Shown here in pieces: positions 1 through 8,492 of a DNA stretch of 64,000 nucleotides. Under the pieces are notes generated by a model, which worked only from the letters and a program-made list of their open reading frames with translations, was not told the origin of the DNA and did no database searches. A program made the position numbers and the translations under genes. The stretch lies in the NCBI RefSeq assembly GCF_003600895.1, contig NZ_QYRP01000002.1:3038001-3102000 (forward strand). The letters run 5' to 3'. Within the stretch, counting starts at the first letter, position 1. The number at the start of each line of letters is the position of its first letter. The stretch comes from Nocardioides cavernaquae. Its GTDB lineage: Bacteria > Actinomycetota > Actinomycetes > Propionibacteriales > Nocardioidaceae.

Positions 1-551
1 TCGAGGATGACCTCGCCGAAGGTGGCCAGCCCCGCCGCACGCAGCGTGCTGCCGGTCTCGACGACATCGGCGATCACGTCGGCGACACCGAGCTGGATGC
101 TGGTCTCGACCGCGCCGTCGAGCCGGGTCACGCTGGCGTTGATGCCCTTCTCGGCAAGCCACTTCTCGACCACACCGACGTACGACGTGGCGATCCGCTT
201 GCCCTCGAGCTCACCCAGGTCGGCGTACTTGCCTGCCGGACCGGCGAAGTGGAACTTCGAACGCCCGAATCCGAGGCTCAGCACCTCGTCGGCGTGCGCA
301 CCGGAGTCCTGCAGCAGGTCCCGGCCGGTGATGCCGACGTCGAGCGTGCCCTCGCCGACGTACAACGCGATGTCGCGCGGACGCAGGTAGAAGAACTCGA
401 CCTCGTTCTCCACGTCGGTCAGTGCGAGTTCCTTGCTGTCGGAGCGCTGGCGGTAGCCGGACTCCTTGAGCATCTCGGACGCCGACGTGGAGAGCGCGCC
501 CTTGTTCGGCACGGCGATGCGGAGCAGGCGCTCCTGGGCAAACTCAGACAT
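1..551 (-). CDS. hisG: ATP phosphoribosyltransferase, partial (C-terminus beyond left edge)
   Basis: Catalyses the first and feedback-controlled step of histidine synthesis, joining ATP and PRPP to phosphoribosyl-ATP in the cytoplasm. The frame opens with ATG at 551 and runs off the window after 183 residues. It starts [18 protein letters not shown], typical of the long, HisZ-independent HisG, and carries the PRPP-binding stretch [11 protein letters not shown] at residues 164-174. The regulatory C-terminal domain would lie outside the window. It begins 9 bases after the hisE stop, so the two are almost certainly one transcript. The product of HisG is the substrate of HisE. Identification is firm; only the C-terminus is unknown. 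Confidence 0.95.
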   Translation of the reverse strand, partial: MSEFAQERLLRIAVPNKGALSTSASEMLKESGYRQRSDSKELALTDVENEVEFFYLRPRDIALYVGEGTLDVGITGRDLLQDSGAHADEVLSLGFGRSKFHFAGPAGKYADLGELEGKRIATSYVGVVEKWLAEKGINASVTRLDGAVETSIQLGVADVIADVVETGSTLRAAGLATFGEVIL

Positions 552-560
552 GGGGGTTCC

Positions 561-833
561 TCAGAGGTGGGTGTAGACGTCGTCGAGGGTCAGACCGGTC
601 GCGATCATGAGCACCTGGGCGTGGTACAGCAGCTGGCTGATCTCCAGCGCCGCCGCATCCTTGCCCTCGAACTCGGCGGCCATCCAGGACTCGGCGGCCT
701 CCTCGATCAGCTTCTTGCCGATCGCATGGACCCCGGCGTCCAGCTGCGCCACGGTGCCGGATCCCTCGGGTCGGGTGCGGGCCTTCTCATTGAGCTCGGC
801 CCACAGCTCCTCGAACGTCTTCACGGGCGACAA
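561..833 (-). CDS. hisE: Phosphoribosyl-ATP pyrophosphatase
   Basis: Second step of histidine synthesis: hydrolyses phosphoribosyl-ATP to phosphoribosyl-AMP and pyrophosphate. The 90-residue product has the size and all-alpha MazG-like character of stand-alone HisE, with the acidic metal-binding segment [17 protein letters not shown] in the middle (residues about 40-55) and the family ending [12 protein letters not shown]. In actinobacteria HisE is usually separate from HisI, as here. It lies directly upstream of hisG and downstream of the riboflavin genes, the normal neighbourhood in this phylum. Confidence 0.95.
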   Translation of the reverse strand: MSPVKTFEELWAELNEKARTRPEGSGTVAQLDAGVHAIGKKLIEEAAESWMAAEFEGKDAAALEISQLLYHAQVLMIATGLTLDDVYTHL

Positions 834-882
834 GACTACCGGCGTGGCGGGGCGACGGTTGCGTGCGGTCCGTCCGGCGGGC

Positions 883-1305
883 TCACCAGAGGCTCAACCA
901 GCGCCGCTCCGACCCCGACCCGCTGTCGAGCCGGGCACCGACCAGTAGGTCGAACCAGTCCCCCGGCGGCCGCAACGTGAGCACGGTCCGTCCTCCTGTC
1001 ACGTCAATTGCCACGACATCCGCTCCGAGCGCGACGAAGCTGCTGACGGTGACCACGAGAGGAAAACTGCCATGGGTGTGGCGGGCGATGGCGGCCGTCG
1101 CATACATGGCAATCGTCATGGCTCTCGTGCGCCGTACTGCTTCGAACTGGTCCTCGATCGGAGCGGCGAGGTCCACTCCCGACCAGCCGCACCCGGATTG
1201 CTCATCGGGTCGCCGTGGTCCTGTCCGGATGACGAGTGCGGCCGGCTGCAGCGTGTGCTCAGGCTCATCGGTGCCGAACATCGGGCGGACCACCAGGCCC
1301 CACAC
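883..1305 (-). CDS. Hypothetical protein between ribH and hisE
   Basis: I do not recognise this 140-residue protein. It starts at a GTG (1305); an in-frame ATG at 1281 is the alternative. There are no membrane segments. The middle (residues about 55-95) is the most protein-like part, with a mixed helix/strand pattern, followed by a motif around [13 protein letters not shown] near the C-terminus. It is read in the same direction as its neighbours and fills an otherwise unexplained gap of 700 bases. Upstream lie the ribH terminator and a long inverted repeat. Evidence is limited to open frame and codon pattern, so it could still be a spurious frame. Confidence 0.5.
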   Translation of the reverse strand: MWGLVVRPMFGTDEPEHTLQPAALVIRTGPRRPDEQSGCGWSGVDLAAPIEDQFEAVRRTRAMTIAMYATAAIARHTHGSFPLVVTVSSFVALGADVVAIDVTGGRTVLTLRPPGDWFDLLVGARLDSGSGSERRWLSLW

Positions 1306-1384
1306 TCGCTGCTCGCGATAGAGGAGCTTGCCGGGGCGGGCACGCCGGCGGGCAGCCAGGCAGGCGGGGCGGGCGCGCCCCGAG

Positions 1385-1445
1385 TCCTTGGTGTTGGTAC
1401 CAATTCCGGGCGTATCGGCGAGCGCATTGGCACCAACACCAAGGA
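1385..1445. repeat. 20-bp inverted repeat, possible operator
   Basis: Arms at 1385-1404 and 1426-1445 are complementary except for one T/C difference, with a 21-base spacer. Each arm contains its own near-palindrome, TTGGTACCAA on the left and TTGGCACCAA on the right, so the element is a pair of small palindromes inside a larger one. It lies between the ribH terminator and the hypothetical gene that ends at 883. There is no T-tract, so a regulatory site is more likely than a terminator; that is inference. Confidence 0.5.
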
Positions 1446-1452
1446 GACGGCA

Positions 1453-1495
1453 AAGCCCCCGCGCCTCTGCCGAACGGCAGCGGAAACGGGGGCTT
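1453..1495 (-). terminator. Probable rho-independent terminator after ribH
   Basis: A 9-bp outer stem (AAGCCCCCG at 1453-1461 with CGGGGGCTT at 1487-1495) encloses a second hairpin, CTGCCG-AA-CGGCAG (1467-1480). On the minus strand the stem ends in GGGGGCTTT. It lies 52 bases past the ribH stop and would end the rib transcript. Confidence 0.7.
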
Positions 1496-1546
1496 CAACC
1501 GCGTGAGTTCAGCCCAGCGGAACCAGGCCGGATCGCGGCAAGCGAC

Positions 1547-2053
1547 TCAGCTCGGGTAGCCGCGCCTGATCTGCTTGAGCATTTGCGCGGTGACCAGGGC
1601 GGCCGAGGTCGCCTCCCAGCCCTTGTCCTCCTTGGACGCCGGACGACCAGGAGCCTCGGGCAGGCCGGCACGGTCCAGCGCCTGCTCGTCGGTGTCACAG
1701 GTGAGGACGCCGAATCCGATCGGGACGCCCGTGTCGAGTGCGACGCGGGTCAGGCCGTCGGTGGCGGCGTTGCAGACAAAGTCGAAGTGCGGCGTGCCGC
1801 CCCGGATGACCACGCCGAAGGCCACGACCGCGTCGTACCCCTTGAGGGCGAGCTCGCGGGCGACGACCGGGAGCTCGAAGGCACCGGGGACCCGGATGAA
1901 GGTCGCGCCCGTGACGGAGTACGCCGCGAGGCAGCGCTCGGCACCGGCGAGCAAGCCCGCGGTGACTTCCTCGTGCCAGGTGCCGGCGATGACGGCCACC
2001 CGCAGGTCGCTGCAGTCGATGGGCTCGGTGGTGGGTGCGCCAGCGCCGCTCAT
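1547..2053 (-). CDS. ribH: 6,7-dimethyl-8-ribityllumazine synthase
   Basis: Condenses 5-amino-6-ribitylaminouracil with 3,4-dihydroxy-2-butanone 4-phosphate to lumazine, the penultimate riboflavin step; the enzyme forms icosahedral or pentameric shells. The 168-residue product contains the substrate-binding stretches [11 protein letters not shown] and [16 protein letters not shown], with the catalytic His in the second, and [12 protein letters not shown]. The start chosen is the ATG at 2053, which overlaps the ribBA stop as ATGA; longer upstream frames read into ribBA and are not credible. It is the last gene of the rib operon and is followed by a terminator. Confidence 0.96.
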   Translation of the reverse strand: MSGAGAPTTEPIDCSDLRVAVIAGTWHEEVTAGLLAGAERCLAAYSVTGATFIRVPGAFELPVVARELALKGYDAVVAFGVVIRGGTPHFDFVCNAATDGLTRVALDTGVPIGFGVLTCDTDEQALDRAGLPEAPGRPASKEDKGWEATSAALVTAQMLKQIRRGYPS

Positions 2054-3372
2054 GAGTTGCCCTCCAGTGCTTCCAAGGTGACGGGGACGTCCAGGTCGAT
2101 GGTGTGGCCCATGCGGTCGCGCTTGGTGCGCAGGTAGGCCACGTTGTTCTCGTTGACGTGGGTGTTCAAGGCGACGCGGTCGGTGACGGCGATGCCGAAG
2201 TCGCTCAGGCTCGCGCACTTGTCCGGGTTGTTGGTGATCAGCCGGACCTCCTCGATACCGAGGTCACGGAGGATCTGCGTGGCGGTGCCATAGTGGCGCG
2301 CGTCAGCCGGAAGCCCGAGATCGAGGTTCGCGTCGACGGTGTCGCGACCGTTCTCCTGGAGGGCATAGGCCTGCAGCTTCGCAGCCAGGCCGATCCCGCG
2401 GCCCTCGTGCCCGCGGAGGTAGACCACGACACCGCGACCCTCCTCGGCGATCAGCTTCAGCGACTCCTCGAGCTGCGGGCCGCAGTCGCACCGCTCGCTG
2501 CCGAAGACGTCTCCGGTGAGGCACTCGCTGTGGACGCGGGTGAGCACGGGCTCGCGTGTGCCGTCAGCCGCGGCGGAGATGTCGCCGTACACCAGCGCCA
2601 TGTGCTCGGAGTCGTCGATGGTGATCCGGTAGCCGAAGGCGGTGAACTCACCGTGCTTGGTGGGCAGGCGAGTCTCGGCGACGCGCTCGACGAGCACCTC
2701 GTGCCGACGGCGGTAGCGGACCAGGTCCTCGATCGAGATCATCGCGAGGCCGTGCTCATCGGCGAACTCGCGCAGCTCGGCCGCGCGCTTCATCGTGCCA
2801 TCGTCGTTGACGACCTCGACCAGGACACCGACGGGCGTCAGACCGGCCAGCTTGGCGAGGTCGACGGCGGCCTCGGTGTGGCCGCGGCGTACGAGCACAC
2901 CCCCATCGCGGTAGCGCAGCGGGAAGACGTGGCCCGGACGGGTCAGCTCCCACGGCTCCGTCGCGGAGTCGGCGAGCACCTTGACGGTGTGGGCGCGGTC
3001 CGCGGCGCTGATGCCGGTCGAGGTGCCATCGCGGGCATCGACCGAGATCGTGTACGCCGTGCGATAGGCGTCGCGGTTGTGCGGCGTCATGAGCGGGATC
3101 TCGAGCCGGTCGAGCATGTCCGCCGGCATCGGCGCACAGATCACGCCGCTCGAGTGGCGGATCGTGAACGCCATCAGCTCGGGGGTGGCCTTCGCGGCGG
3201 CGAAGATGATGTCGCCCTCGTTCTCGCGGCCCTCGTCGTCAACGACCACGACAGCCTTGCCGGCAGCGATGTCAGCGATCGCACGCTCGACGGTGTCCAG
3301 CCGGACCCCGCCGTGCTGGGCGTCGCCGGGCGCGGCGCCCTCCGGGATGAACGGCGCTTCTTCGGTGCTCAC
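2050..3372 (-). CDS. ribBA: Bifunctional 3,4-dihydroxy-2-butanone-4-phosphate synthase / GTP cyclohydrolase II
   Basis: Supplies both carbon branches of riboflavin synthesis. Residues about 25-225 are the RibB domain, which makes dihydroxybutanone phosphate from ribulose 5-phosphate and shows the acidic metal loop [10 protein letters not shown] at 45-54. Residues about 230-425 are the RibA domain, which opens GTP; its zinc ligands are Cys284, Cys295 and Cys297, followed by [11 protein letters not shown] at 319-329. At 440 residues it has the normal fusion length. It overlaps ribE upstream and ribH downstream by 4 bases each. Expression should follow the FMN riboswitch ahead of ribD. Confidence 0.97.
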   Translation of the reverse strand: MSTEEAPFIPEGAAPGDAQHGGVRLDTVERAIADIAAGKAVVVVDDEGRENEGDIIFAAAKATPELMAFTIRHSSGVICAPMPADMLDRLEIPLMTPHNRDAYRTAYTISVDARDGTSTGISAADRAHTVKVLADSATEPWELTRPGHVFPLRYRDGGVLVRRGHTEAAVDLAKLAGLTPVGVLVEVVNDDGTMKRAAELREFADEHGLAMISIEDLVRYRRRHEVLVERVAETRLPTKHGEFTAFGYRITIDDSEHMALVYGDISAAADGTREPVLTRVHSECLTGDVFGSERCDCGPQLEESLKLIAEEGRGVVVYLRGHEGRGIGLAAKLQAYALQENGRDTVDANLDLGLPADARHYGTATQILRDLGIEEVRLITNNPDKCASLSDFGIAVTDRVALNTHVNENNVAYLRTKRDRMGHTIDLDVPVTLEALEGNS

Positions 3373-4010
3373 TTCTTCGACTCCTTCATGAGCTTGTCCA
3401 GGCTCTGCTGGTTGAGGAGGTTGGCGCTGCTCAGCAGCTTCTCCACGTGCTTGGCGATGACGTCGACCTCGAGGTTGACCCGGTCCCCCGGCTGGCGCCG
3501 GCCCATCGTCGTCCGGGCGAGGGTCTCGGGGATGAGGCTGACGGTGAAGCGGTTGTCGCGGGTCTCGACGACCGTCAGCGAGACGCCGTCGATCGTGATC
3601 GAGCCCTTGTCTACGAGGTAGCGAGTGAGGCCCTCGGGCACCTCGAGCTCCACGACCTCCCAGTGCTCGCTCGGCGTGCGGGACACGACGGTGCCGACGG
3701 CGTCGACGTGGCCCTGGACGATGTGGCCACCAAGGCGCTTGTCGGCGGTGACGGCGCGCTCGAGGTTCACGACGTCGCCGGGGCGCACGTCGCCGATGGA
3801 CGTCTTGTCGAGCGACTCCTGCATGACGTCGGCCGTCCAGACCCCGTCGTCGACGGTGACGACGGTCAGGCAGCAGCCGTTGACCGCGATCGAGTCACCA
3901 AGGCCGGTGCCCTCGAGCACCGTGGCCGCACGGATCGAGAGCCGGATGGCGTCGCTCTGCTGCTCGACGGCCTCGACGGTGCCGAGTTCCTCGATGATGC
4001 CGGTGAACAT
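3369..4010 (-). CDS. ribE: Riboflavin synthase, alpha chain
   Basis: Dismutates two lumazine molecules to riboflavin, the final step of the pathway. The 213-residue protein begins with the diagnostic [16 protein letters not shown] and has two homologous lumazine-binding halves (about 1-97 and 98-200); each half contains a GDSIAVNG- or [16 protein letters not shown] strand. It acts as a homotrimer in known members. It starts one base after the ribD stop and overlaps ribBA by ATGA. The C-terminal extension after residue 190 is short and charged. The gene is called ribC in some naming schemes. Confidence 0.96.
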   Translation of the reverse strand: MFTGIIEELGTVEAVEQQSDAIRLSIRAATVLEGTGLGDSIAVNGCCLTVVTVDDGVWTADVMQESLDKTSIGDVRPGDVVNLERAVTADKRLGGHIVQGHVDAVGTVVSRTPSEHWEVVELEVPEGLTRYLVDKGSITIDGVSLTVVETRDNRFTVSLIPETLARTTMGRRQPGDRVNLEVDVIAKHVEKLLSSANLLNQQSLDKLMKESKK

Positions 4011-4011
4011 G

Positions 4012-5073
4012 TCAGTTGCCTTCCGGGTGGGTGCTCGCTGTGGACATCGTGATGCGGACGCAGGTGTCCTGGCCGACCGCCTCGAGCACGGCCACGTCCG
4101 TGACCCTCAGGTGACGCGCGTCGGCGATGGTCTCAATGCCCAGGTCGGCCACCGCATTCCGCCCGGTGCCGAGGAGGACGGGCGCGACGTACGCGACGAC
4201 CTCGTCGACCAGGCCTGCTTTGAAGAACGCGGCTGCCAGCGTCGGCCCGCCTTCAAGGAAGACGTGCTGGCGGTCGCGGGCGAACAGCTGGGCCAACGCC
4301 TCGCGGGGATCGTGCATGCGCAGGTGAGTGGTGCCGGCGCTGCCGTCGAAGATCCGCGCGCGTGCCGGCAGCTCGCGCAGGCCCATGACCGCGCGCAGCG
4401 GCTGGTCCGGGAGCGCCACCTCGTCGGCGTCTCGGACCGTGAGCTGCGGGTCGTCCGCGAGGACGGTGCCGGTGCCGACCAGGACGGTGTCCGCGAGCGC
4501 CCTGAGCCGGTGGGTGTCCTGGCGTGCGGCAGCGGAGGTGATCCACTTGGAGGTGCCGTCCATCGCGGCGCTGCGGCCGTCCAGCGAGGTGGCGAACTTC
4601 CAGGTGACGAACGGCCGCTGGTGCTCCACCGCGAAGGCCCACACACGGTTGAGCTCGCGCGACTCCGACTCCAGGAGGCCGGACTCGACCTCGATGCCGG
4701 CGGCACGGAGGGTCTCCGCTCCCCCGACGGCCACCGGGTTGCGGTCACCGGTGGCGAAGACCACGCGGGACACACCGGCTTCGACGAGTGCCAGGGCGCA
4801 GGGTCCGGTCCGGCCGGTGTGGTTGCACGGTTCGAGGGTGACGACCGCGGTCGCGCCACGGACATCGACGCCCGCCTCGCGAGCGGTGGCGAGGGCAGCG
4901 GCCTCGGCGTGCGGCGTACCGGCACCGAGGTGGAATCCCTCGGCCAGCGTCGTGCCGTCGGCTGCGAGCAGGACGCACCCGACCCGCGGGTTCGGTCCGA
5001 GGGGTACGCCGGGGGTCGCGGCCAGCTCGAGCGCGCGCTGCATCGCGTGCTGCTCGGCAGCGGTGAACGTCAT
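4012..5073 (-). CDS. ribD: Bifunctional diaminohydroxyphosphoribosylaminopyrimidine deaminase / 5-amino-6-(5-phosphoribosylamino)uracil reductase
   Basis: Performs the second and third steps of riboflavin synthesis, deamination followed by NADPH-dependent reduction. The N-terminal deaminase domain (about 1-145) has the zinc site HAE at 55-57 and Cys83 and Cys92 in the PCNHTGRTGPC motif. The reductase domain (about 150-345) carries KFATSLDGRSA and the late glycine-rich FLEGGPTLAAAF. Length is 353 residues, normal for the fusion. It is the first gene of the rib operon and is preceded by an FMN riboswitch, so the pathway should be shut down by FMN. Confidence 0.97.
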   Translation of the reverse strand: MTFTAAEQHAMQRALELAATPGVPLGPNPRVGCVLLAADGTTLAEGFHLGAGTPHAEAAALATAREAGVDVRGATAVVTLEPCNHTGRTGPCALALVEAGVSRVVFATGDRNPVAVGGAETLRAAGIEVESGLLESESRELNRVWAFAVEHQRPFVTWKFATSLDGRSAAMDGTSKWITSAAARQDTHRLRALADTVLVGTGTVLADDPQLTVRDADEVALPDQPLRAVMGLRELPARARIFDGSAGTTHLRMHDPREALAQLFARDRQHVFLEGGPTLAAAFFKAGLVDEVVAYVAPVLLGTGRNAVADLGIETIADARHLRVTDVAVLEAVGQDTCVRITMSTASTHPEGN

Positions 5074-5185
5074 GGTGGCGCCCCTTCTCCGGTCCGGTCA
5101 CGGACTCCAGGGGCTGCGAACGTGGGCCTCCGACTGGCGCCGGGAGCGCTCAGGGCGCTGCCTCGAAACCGGGCGGTCAGCCACG

Positions 5186-5316
5186 CCGCGTGCATCTTTC
5201 CATCCGGACTTTGACCGTCGGTCCAGGAATTTCACCTGATCAACCGGCCGCTGGATGCGGCCGGGTCGCGGACTTTAACCGCCGGTGCGGATTTTCACCG
5301 CCCCCAGAGCACGCGA
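5186..5316 (-). promoter_or_regulatory. FMN riboswitch (RFN element)
   Basis: On the minus strand the leader of ribD contains the RFN conserved blocks in order: GGGGCGGTGAAAATCCGCAC, then CGGCGGTTAAAGTCCGCGAC, a variable GC hairpin, GATCAGGTGAAATTCCTG, GACGGTCAAAGTCCGGATG and GAAAGATGCACGCGG. This matches the known FMN aptamer almost throughout. It lies between rpe and ribD, about 110 bases before the ribD start. FMN binding is expected to lower ribD-ribE-ribBA-ribH expression. Whether control is by termination or by blocking translation cannot be settled; no strong T-tract is seen between 5074 and 5186. Confidence 0.95.
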
Positions 5317-5338
5317 GTGTCAACTCGTCGGAGGAATC

Positions 5339-6010
5339 CTAGCGGACGGTTGCGACTGCCTCCGCGGCAGCGCGCAGCTCGGCGACCATCTTGTCCGGGT
5401 CAGCCGCCGAGTAGACGGCGCTGCCCGCCACGAAGACGTCGGCGCCGGCCTCGGCGCAGCGCTCGATCGTCTCGAGCGAGACGCCACCGTCGACCTGGAG
5501 CCAGGTCTCGATGCCGTGCTTGTCCATCATCGCCCGGGCGCGACGGATCTTGGGCAGGCACAGGTCGAGGAACTTCTGGCCGCCGAAGCCCGGCTCGACG
5601 GTCATGATCAGCAGCATGTCGAGCTCCGGGAGCAGGTCCTCGTAGGGCTCGATCGGCGTGGCGGGCTTCAGCGCCATGCTCGCCCGGGCGCCCTGCTTGC
5701 GGATCTCACGCGCCAGCCGCACGGGGGCCTTGGCCGCCTCCACGTGGAAGGTGACCGAACCACAGCCGACCTCGGCGTACGCCGGAGCCCAGCGGTCCGG
5801 GTCCTCGATCATCAGGTGCGCGTCGAACGGCGTGTCCGTGTGCTTGCGCAGGCTCTCGATGACGGGGAGACCGAGCGTCAGGTTGGGGACGAACGCGTTG
5901 TCCATGACGTCCACGTGCACCCAGTCCGCGCTGCCGATGCGCCGGACCTCCGCGCCGAGGTTGGCGAGGTCGGAGTTGAGGATCGACGGCGTGATCTGGA
6001 TGTGGCCCAT
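5339..6010 (-). CDS. rpe: Ribulose-phosphate 3-epimerase
   Basis: Interconverts ribulose 5-phosphate and xylulose 5-phosphate in the pentose phosphate pathway; ribulose 5-phosphate is also the RibB substrate. The 223-residue TIM barrel begins with [15 protein letters not shown], has the metal-binding [12 protein letters not shown] (residues about 31-42), the second metal segment [13 protein letters not shown] and the phosphate-binding [10 protein letters not shown] and VAGSAVYSA near the end. The start is ATG at 6010. It lies immediately upstream of the riboswitch-controlled rib operon but outside riboswitch control. Confidence 0.96.
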   Translation of the reverse strand: MGHIQITPSILNSDLANLGAEVRRIGSADWVHVDVMDNAFVPNLTLGLPVIESLRKHTDTPFDAHLMIEDPDRWAPAYAEVGCGSVTFHVEAAKAPVRLAREIRKQGARASMALKPATPIEPYEDLLPELDMLLIMTVEPGFGGQKFLDLCLPKIRRARAMMDKHGIETWLQVDGGVSLETIERCAEAGADVFVAGSAVYSAADPDKMVAELRAAAEAVATVR

Positions 6011-6087
6011 GCCGAGAATCGTAGGGGTTCTCCACAGGCGCCCCGCATCACCCGTTGGGGGGAGGCAAGGGATGGGTATCCCCGGAC

Positions 6088-6390
6088 ATGGATGGATTCA
6101 GCGCTGACCCTGCCGCGATCGAAGCGGTCGCCGATCTCGTGGCGTCGTTGGTTCCGGCCCTCGCGGACGCGGCCCGAGCCGTGGGCGCCCTCTCCCCTGA
6201 CGCGGGGACCTCGACATCCGAGCTGGGCGGCGGGCTGCGCGATCTCGGCGGGCAGGCGACGAGCGCGGTGGTCCGCCTGGAGGCGCTCGCGGGCGCGCTG
6301 CGGGGCACGGCGACCAGCTATGCGGCGACCGACAGCGCAACCGGCCTGACCATTGCGGGCGGCTTGTCCACCGGGCGGGCCCACCCATGA
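6088..6390 (+). CDS. Small WXG100/EspC-like protein with a type VII secretion motif
   Basis: A 100-residue, Ala/Leu-rich, mostly helical protein of the size of type VII (ESX) substrates. Its C-terminal part carries Tyr78-Ala-Ala-Thr-Asp82, fitting the YxxxD/E signal known for ESX substrate pairs, between a long helix and a flexible tail. The start is taken as ATG 6088; a TTG at 6055 in the same frame would add 11 residues. It overlaps the next gene as ATGA, so the two are probably made together and may pair as a helical bundle. No ESX secretion apparatus gene lies in the window. Function is inferred from architecture only. Confidence 0.6.
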   Translation: MDGFSADPAAIEAVADLVASLVPALADAARAVGALSPDAGTSTSELGGGLRDLGGQATSAVVRLEALAGALRGTATSYAATDSATGLTIAGGLSTGRAHP

Positions 6391-7520
6391 CGATGCTGTC
6401 CACCCTCGTCGGCGGCGAGCCGACAGCATGCCGGGCCACTGCAGCCCACCTTCGCGCCATCGCTGCCCAGGCGCGGGACGTTGCCGTCCGCGTGCGCGAC
6501 GCGGATCCGTCAGGTGGAAGCACCTGGGCAGGCCGGGCCAGGCAGGCGTTCGAGGTGCAGCGCAGATGCGATGCCGCGGCGCTCGACGAGCTCGCCGCGA
6601 GGACCCACGCCCTCGCGGGGGCAGTCGAGGAGTTCGCTGATGAGGTCGAGTCGGTCAGAGCGCAGATGGAGCAAGCGAGATCGGAGGCCCTTGCGGCGGG
6701 GGTGCCCAGCACGCCGACGGCGATCGAGGTGACCTACCTGCCGTTCGACATCACGGATGCCAGGAGCCGGGCGTGCGCGGCCGTCGATGCGGCCCGCCAG
6801 CGCGAGGCAGCCGCCCACACCACGCTCCGGGCAGCCGTCGACGCGAGCCGCGGAGAGTGCCTCGTGGAGGACGTTCTCGAGAAGGTCGGCTTCCTGCCGC
6901 CCGACGCCCCGGACACCGCGGACCGCCTCAAGCACGTCTACCGCCTGACCAGTGCCGCGGCTGACTTCGCGGCCACGGCGAGGCTCGCACGACTGGAGCT
7001 GCTCGATCCGGTCGTCGCCGACGCCAGCCGGTGGAAGCTCGTCGGTGCCGTCACGGGTCCGGTGGGCAAGGCGCTGGCCGTGGGGTTCTCAGCGAAACAC
7101 CAATGGCAGGCAGATGCGGACGATCCCAACCTGAGCACGGCAGACCACATCGGACGGACCGCGGTCCGTGGGGCGGTCGAGGGCGGATCAGCCATTGCCG
7201 GCGGCATCGTCGGCACCCAGATCGGCGGCTCGATCGGGACCATGATCTGCCCGGGCGTCGGGACCGCCGTTGGCGGACTCGTCGGGGGCGCCGCCGGAGC
7301 CTTCGCCACCACCCGGGCAGGCAAGGCAACGGCCGACGCCGCAGTCGAAGCAGTCGACGACGTCCTCGATGTCGCCGAGGACGTGGGCGATGCCGTCGGC
7401 GATGCCGCCGGCGCAGTCGCGGACGCGGGCGACGCAGCACTCGACAAGGCTGACGACGTCAAGGACGCAGCTGTCGACAAGGCCAAGGACGTCGGCAAGA
7501 AGCTCTGCTTCTGGGACTAG
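6387..7520 (+). CDS. WXG100-domain protein with glycine-zipper and Ala/Asp-rich tail
   Basis: The N-terminal 100 residues form a helix-turn-helix WXG100-like unit with Trp47-Ala-Gly49 at the turn and a second long helix rich in Glu and Ala. A middle region of unclear fold follows (about 110-255), then a strongly glycine-rich hydrophobic stretch (about 260-310) that could insert in a membrane. The last 60 residues repeat Ala-Val-Asp/Lys-Asp heptads and end in Lys-Lys-Leu-Cys-Phe-Trp-Asp. The layout resembles polymorphic ESX effectors, but no known toxin domain is visible and no immunity gene follows; the next gene is convergent and overlaps by 4 bases. Confidence 0.65.
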   Translation: MTMLSTLVGGEPTACRATAAHLRAIAAQARDVAVRVRDADPSGGSTWAGRARQAFEVQRRCDAAALDELAARTHALAGAVEEFADEVESVRAQMEQARSEALAAGVPSTPTAIEVTYLPFDITDARSRACAAVDAARQREAAAHTTLRAAVDASRGECLVEDVLEKVGFLPPDAPDTADRLKHVYRLTSAAADFAATARLARLELLDPVVADASRWKLVGAVTGPVGKALAVGFSAKHQWQADADDPNLSTADHIGRTAVRGAVEGGSAIAGGIVGTQIGGSIGTMICPGVGTAVGGLVGGAAGAFATTRAGKATADAAVEAVDDVLDVAEDVGDAVGDAAGAVADAGDAALDKADDVKDAAVDKAKDVGKKLCFWD

Positions 7521-8476
7521 CCCGCATCGGGCTCGACGGGAGCCTGCTCACCCGCCGCCTCGTCGCGGTCCGCCCACGCGAGCAGCGGTGCGATGTCGAA
7601 CGGGTGGTCGTCGATGCTCGCGTGCAGGTCGCCGATCTCGGCGAACCGCTCCGGCATCGTGTCCATCGTGAAGTCGTCCGGCTCGCACTCGGGTATCTCC
7701 GCCCAGAGCACCGGCGCCGAGACCCTGCCGTTGGCCACACCCCGCACCGAGTACGCCGCGGCGATGGTGTGGTCGCGGGCGTTCTGGTTGTAGTCCACGA
7801 AGAGCTGCGACGGGTCGCGGTCCTTGCGCCACCAGGCAGTCGTGACCTCGCCACCCGCGCGCCGTTCGACCTCACGGGCGAAGGCGAGCGCTGCGCGGCG
7901 TACGTCCTGGAAGCCGTGGTCGGGCGGGATCCGGACGTAGATGTGCAGACCCGAGCCGCCGCTGGTCTTGGGGAACCCGACCGCGCCCAGCTCGTCGAGC
8001 ACCTCGCGGGTCACGCCGGCGACCCGCTGGACCGTCGCCCAGTCGCACTCCGGTCCCGGGTCGAGGTCGATGCGCCACTCGTCCGGCTTCTCGGTGTCGG
8101 CGCGACGGCTGTTCCACGGGTGGAACTCAACCGTCGACATCTGCGTCGCCCAGATCACCTGCGCCAGCTCGGTGACGCACAGCTCGTCGGCCGTGCGGCC
8201 CCACCGCGGGAAGTAGAGCTGGACGGTCTCGACCCAGGGCGGAGCGCCGGCGGGGATCCGCTTCTGGTGGACCTTGTCGCCCTCGAGTCCCTTCGGGAAC
8301 CGGTGCAGCATGCAGGGCCGCTCGCGCAGGGCGTTGACGATGCCGTCGCCGACCGCGAGGTAGTACTCCACCAGGTCGAGCTTGGTCGCTCCCGTCATCG
8401 GGAAATAGACCCGATCCGGGTTGGTCACCTTGACGACGCGGTCGTCGACCTCGATCTCCACGAACGGGCTGGCCAT
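7517..8476 (-). CDS. Stand-alone LigD-type DNA polymerase/primase (NHEJ polymerase domain)
   Basis: A 319-residue protein corresponding to the polymerase domain of bacterial LigD, which extends or fills DNA ends during non-homologous end joining and prefers ribonucleotides. The metal-binding aspartates Asp137 and Asp139 lie in WRIDLDPG, followed by KTSGGSGLHIYVRI and the later RDHTIAAAYSVR. There is no ligase or phosphoesterase domain attached, and neither Ku nor an ATP-dependent ligase is in the window. Actinobacteria often encode such split PolDom proteins. It is separated from rsmB by 16 bases and may share its transcript. Confidence 0.88.
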   Translation of the reverse strand: MASPFVEIEVDDRVVKVTNPDRVYFPMTGATKLDLVEYYLAVGDGIVNALRERPCMLHRFPKGLEGDKVHQKRIPAGAPPWVETVQLYFPRWGRTADELCVTELAQVIWATQMSTVEFHPWNSRRADTEKPDEWRIDLDPGPECDWATVQRVAGVTREVLDELGAVGFPKTSGGSGLHIYVRIPPDHGFQDVRRAALAFAREVERRAGGEVTTAWWRKDRDPSQLFVDYNQNARDHTIAAAYSVRGVANGRVSAPVLWAEIPECEPDDFTMDTMPERFAEIGDLHASIDDHPFDIAPLLAWADRDEAAGEQAPVEPDAG

Positions 8477-8492
8477 GCGCCCAACCTAGCGA

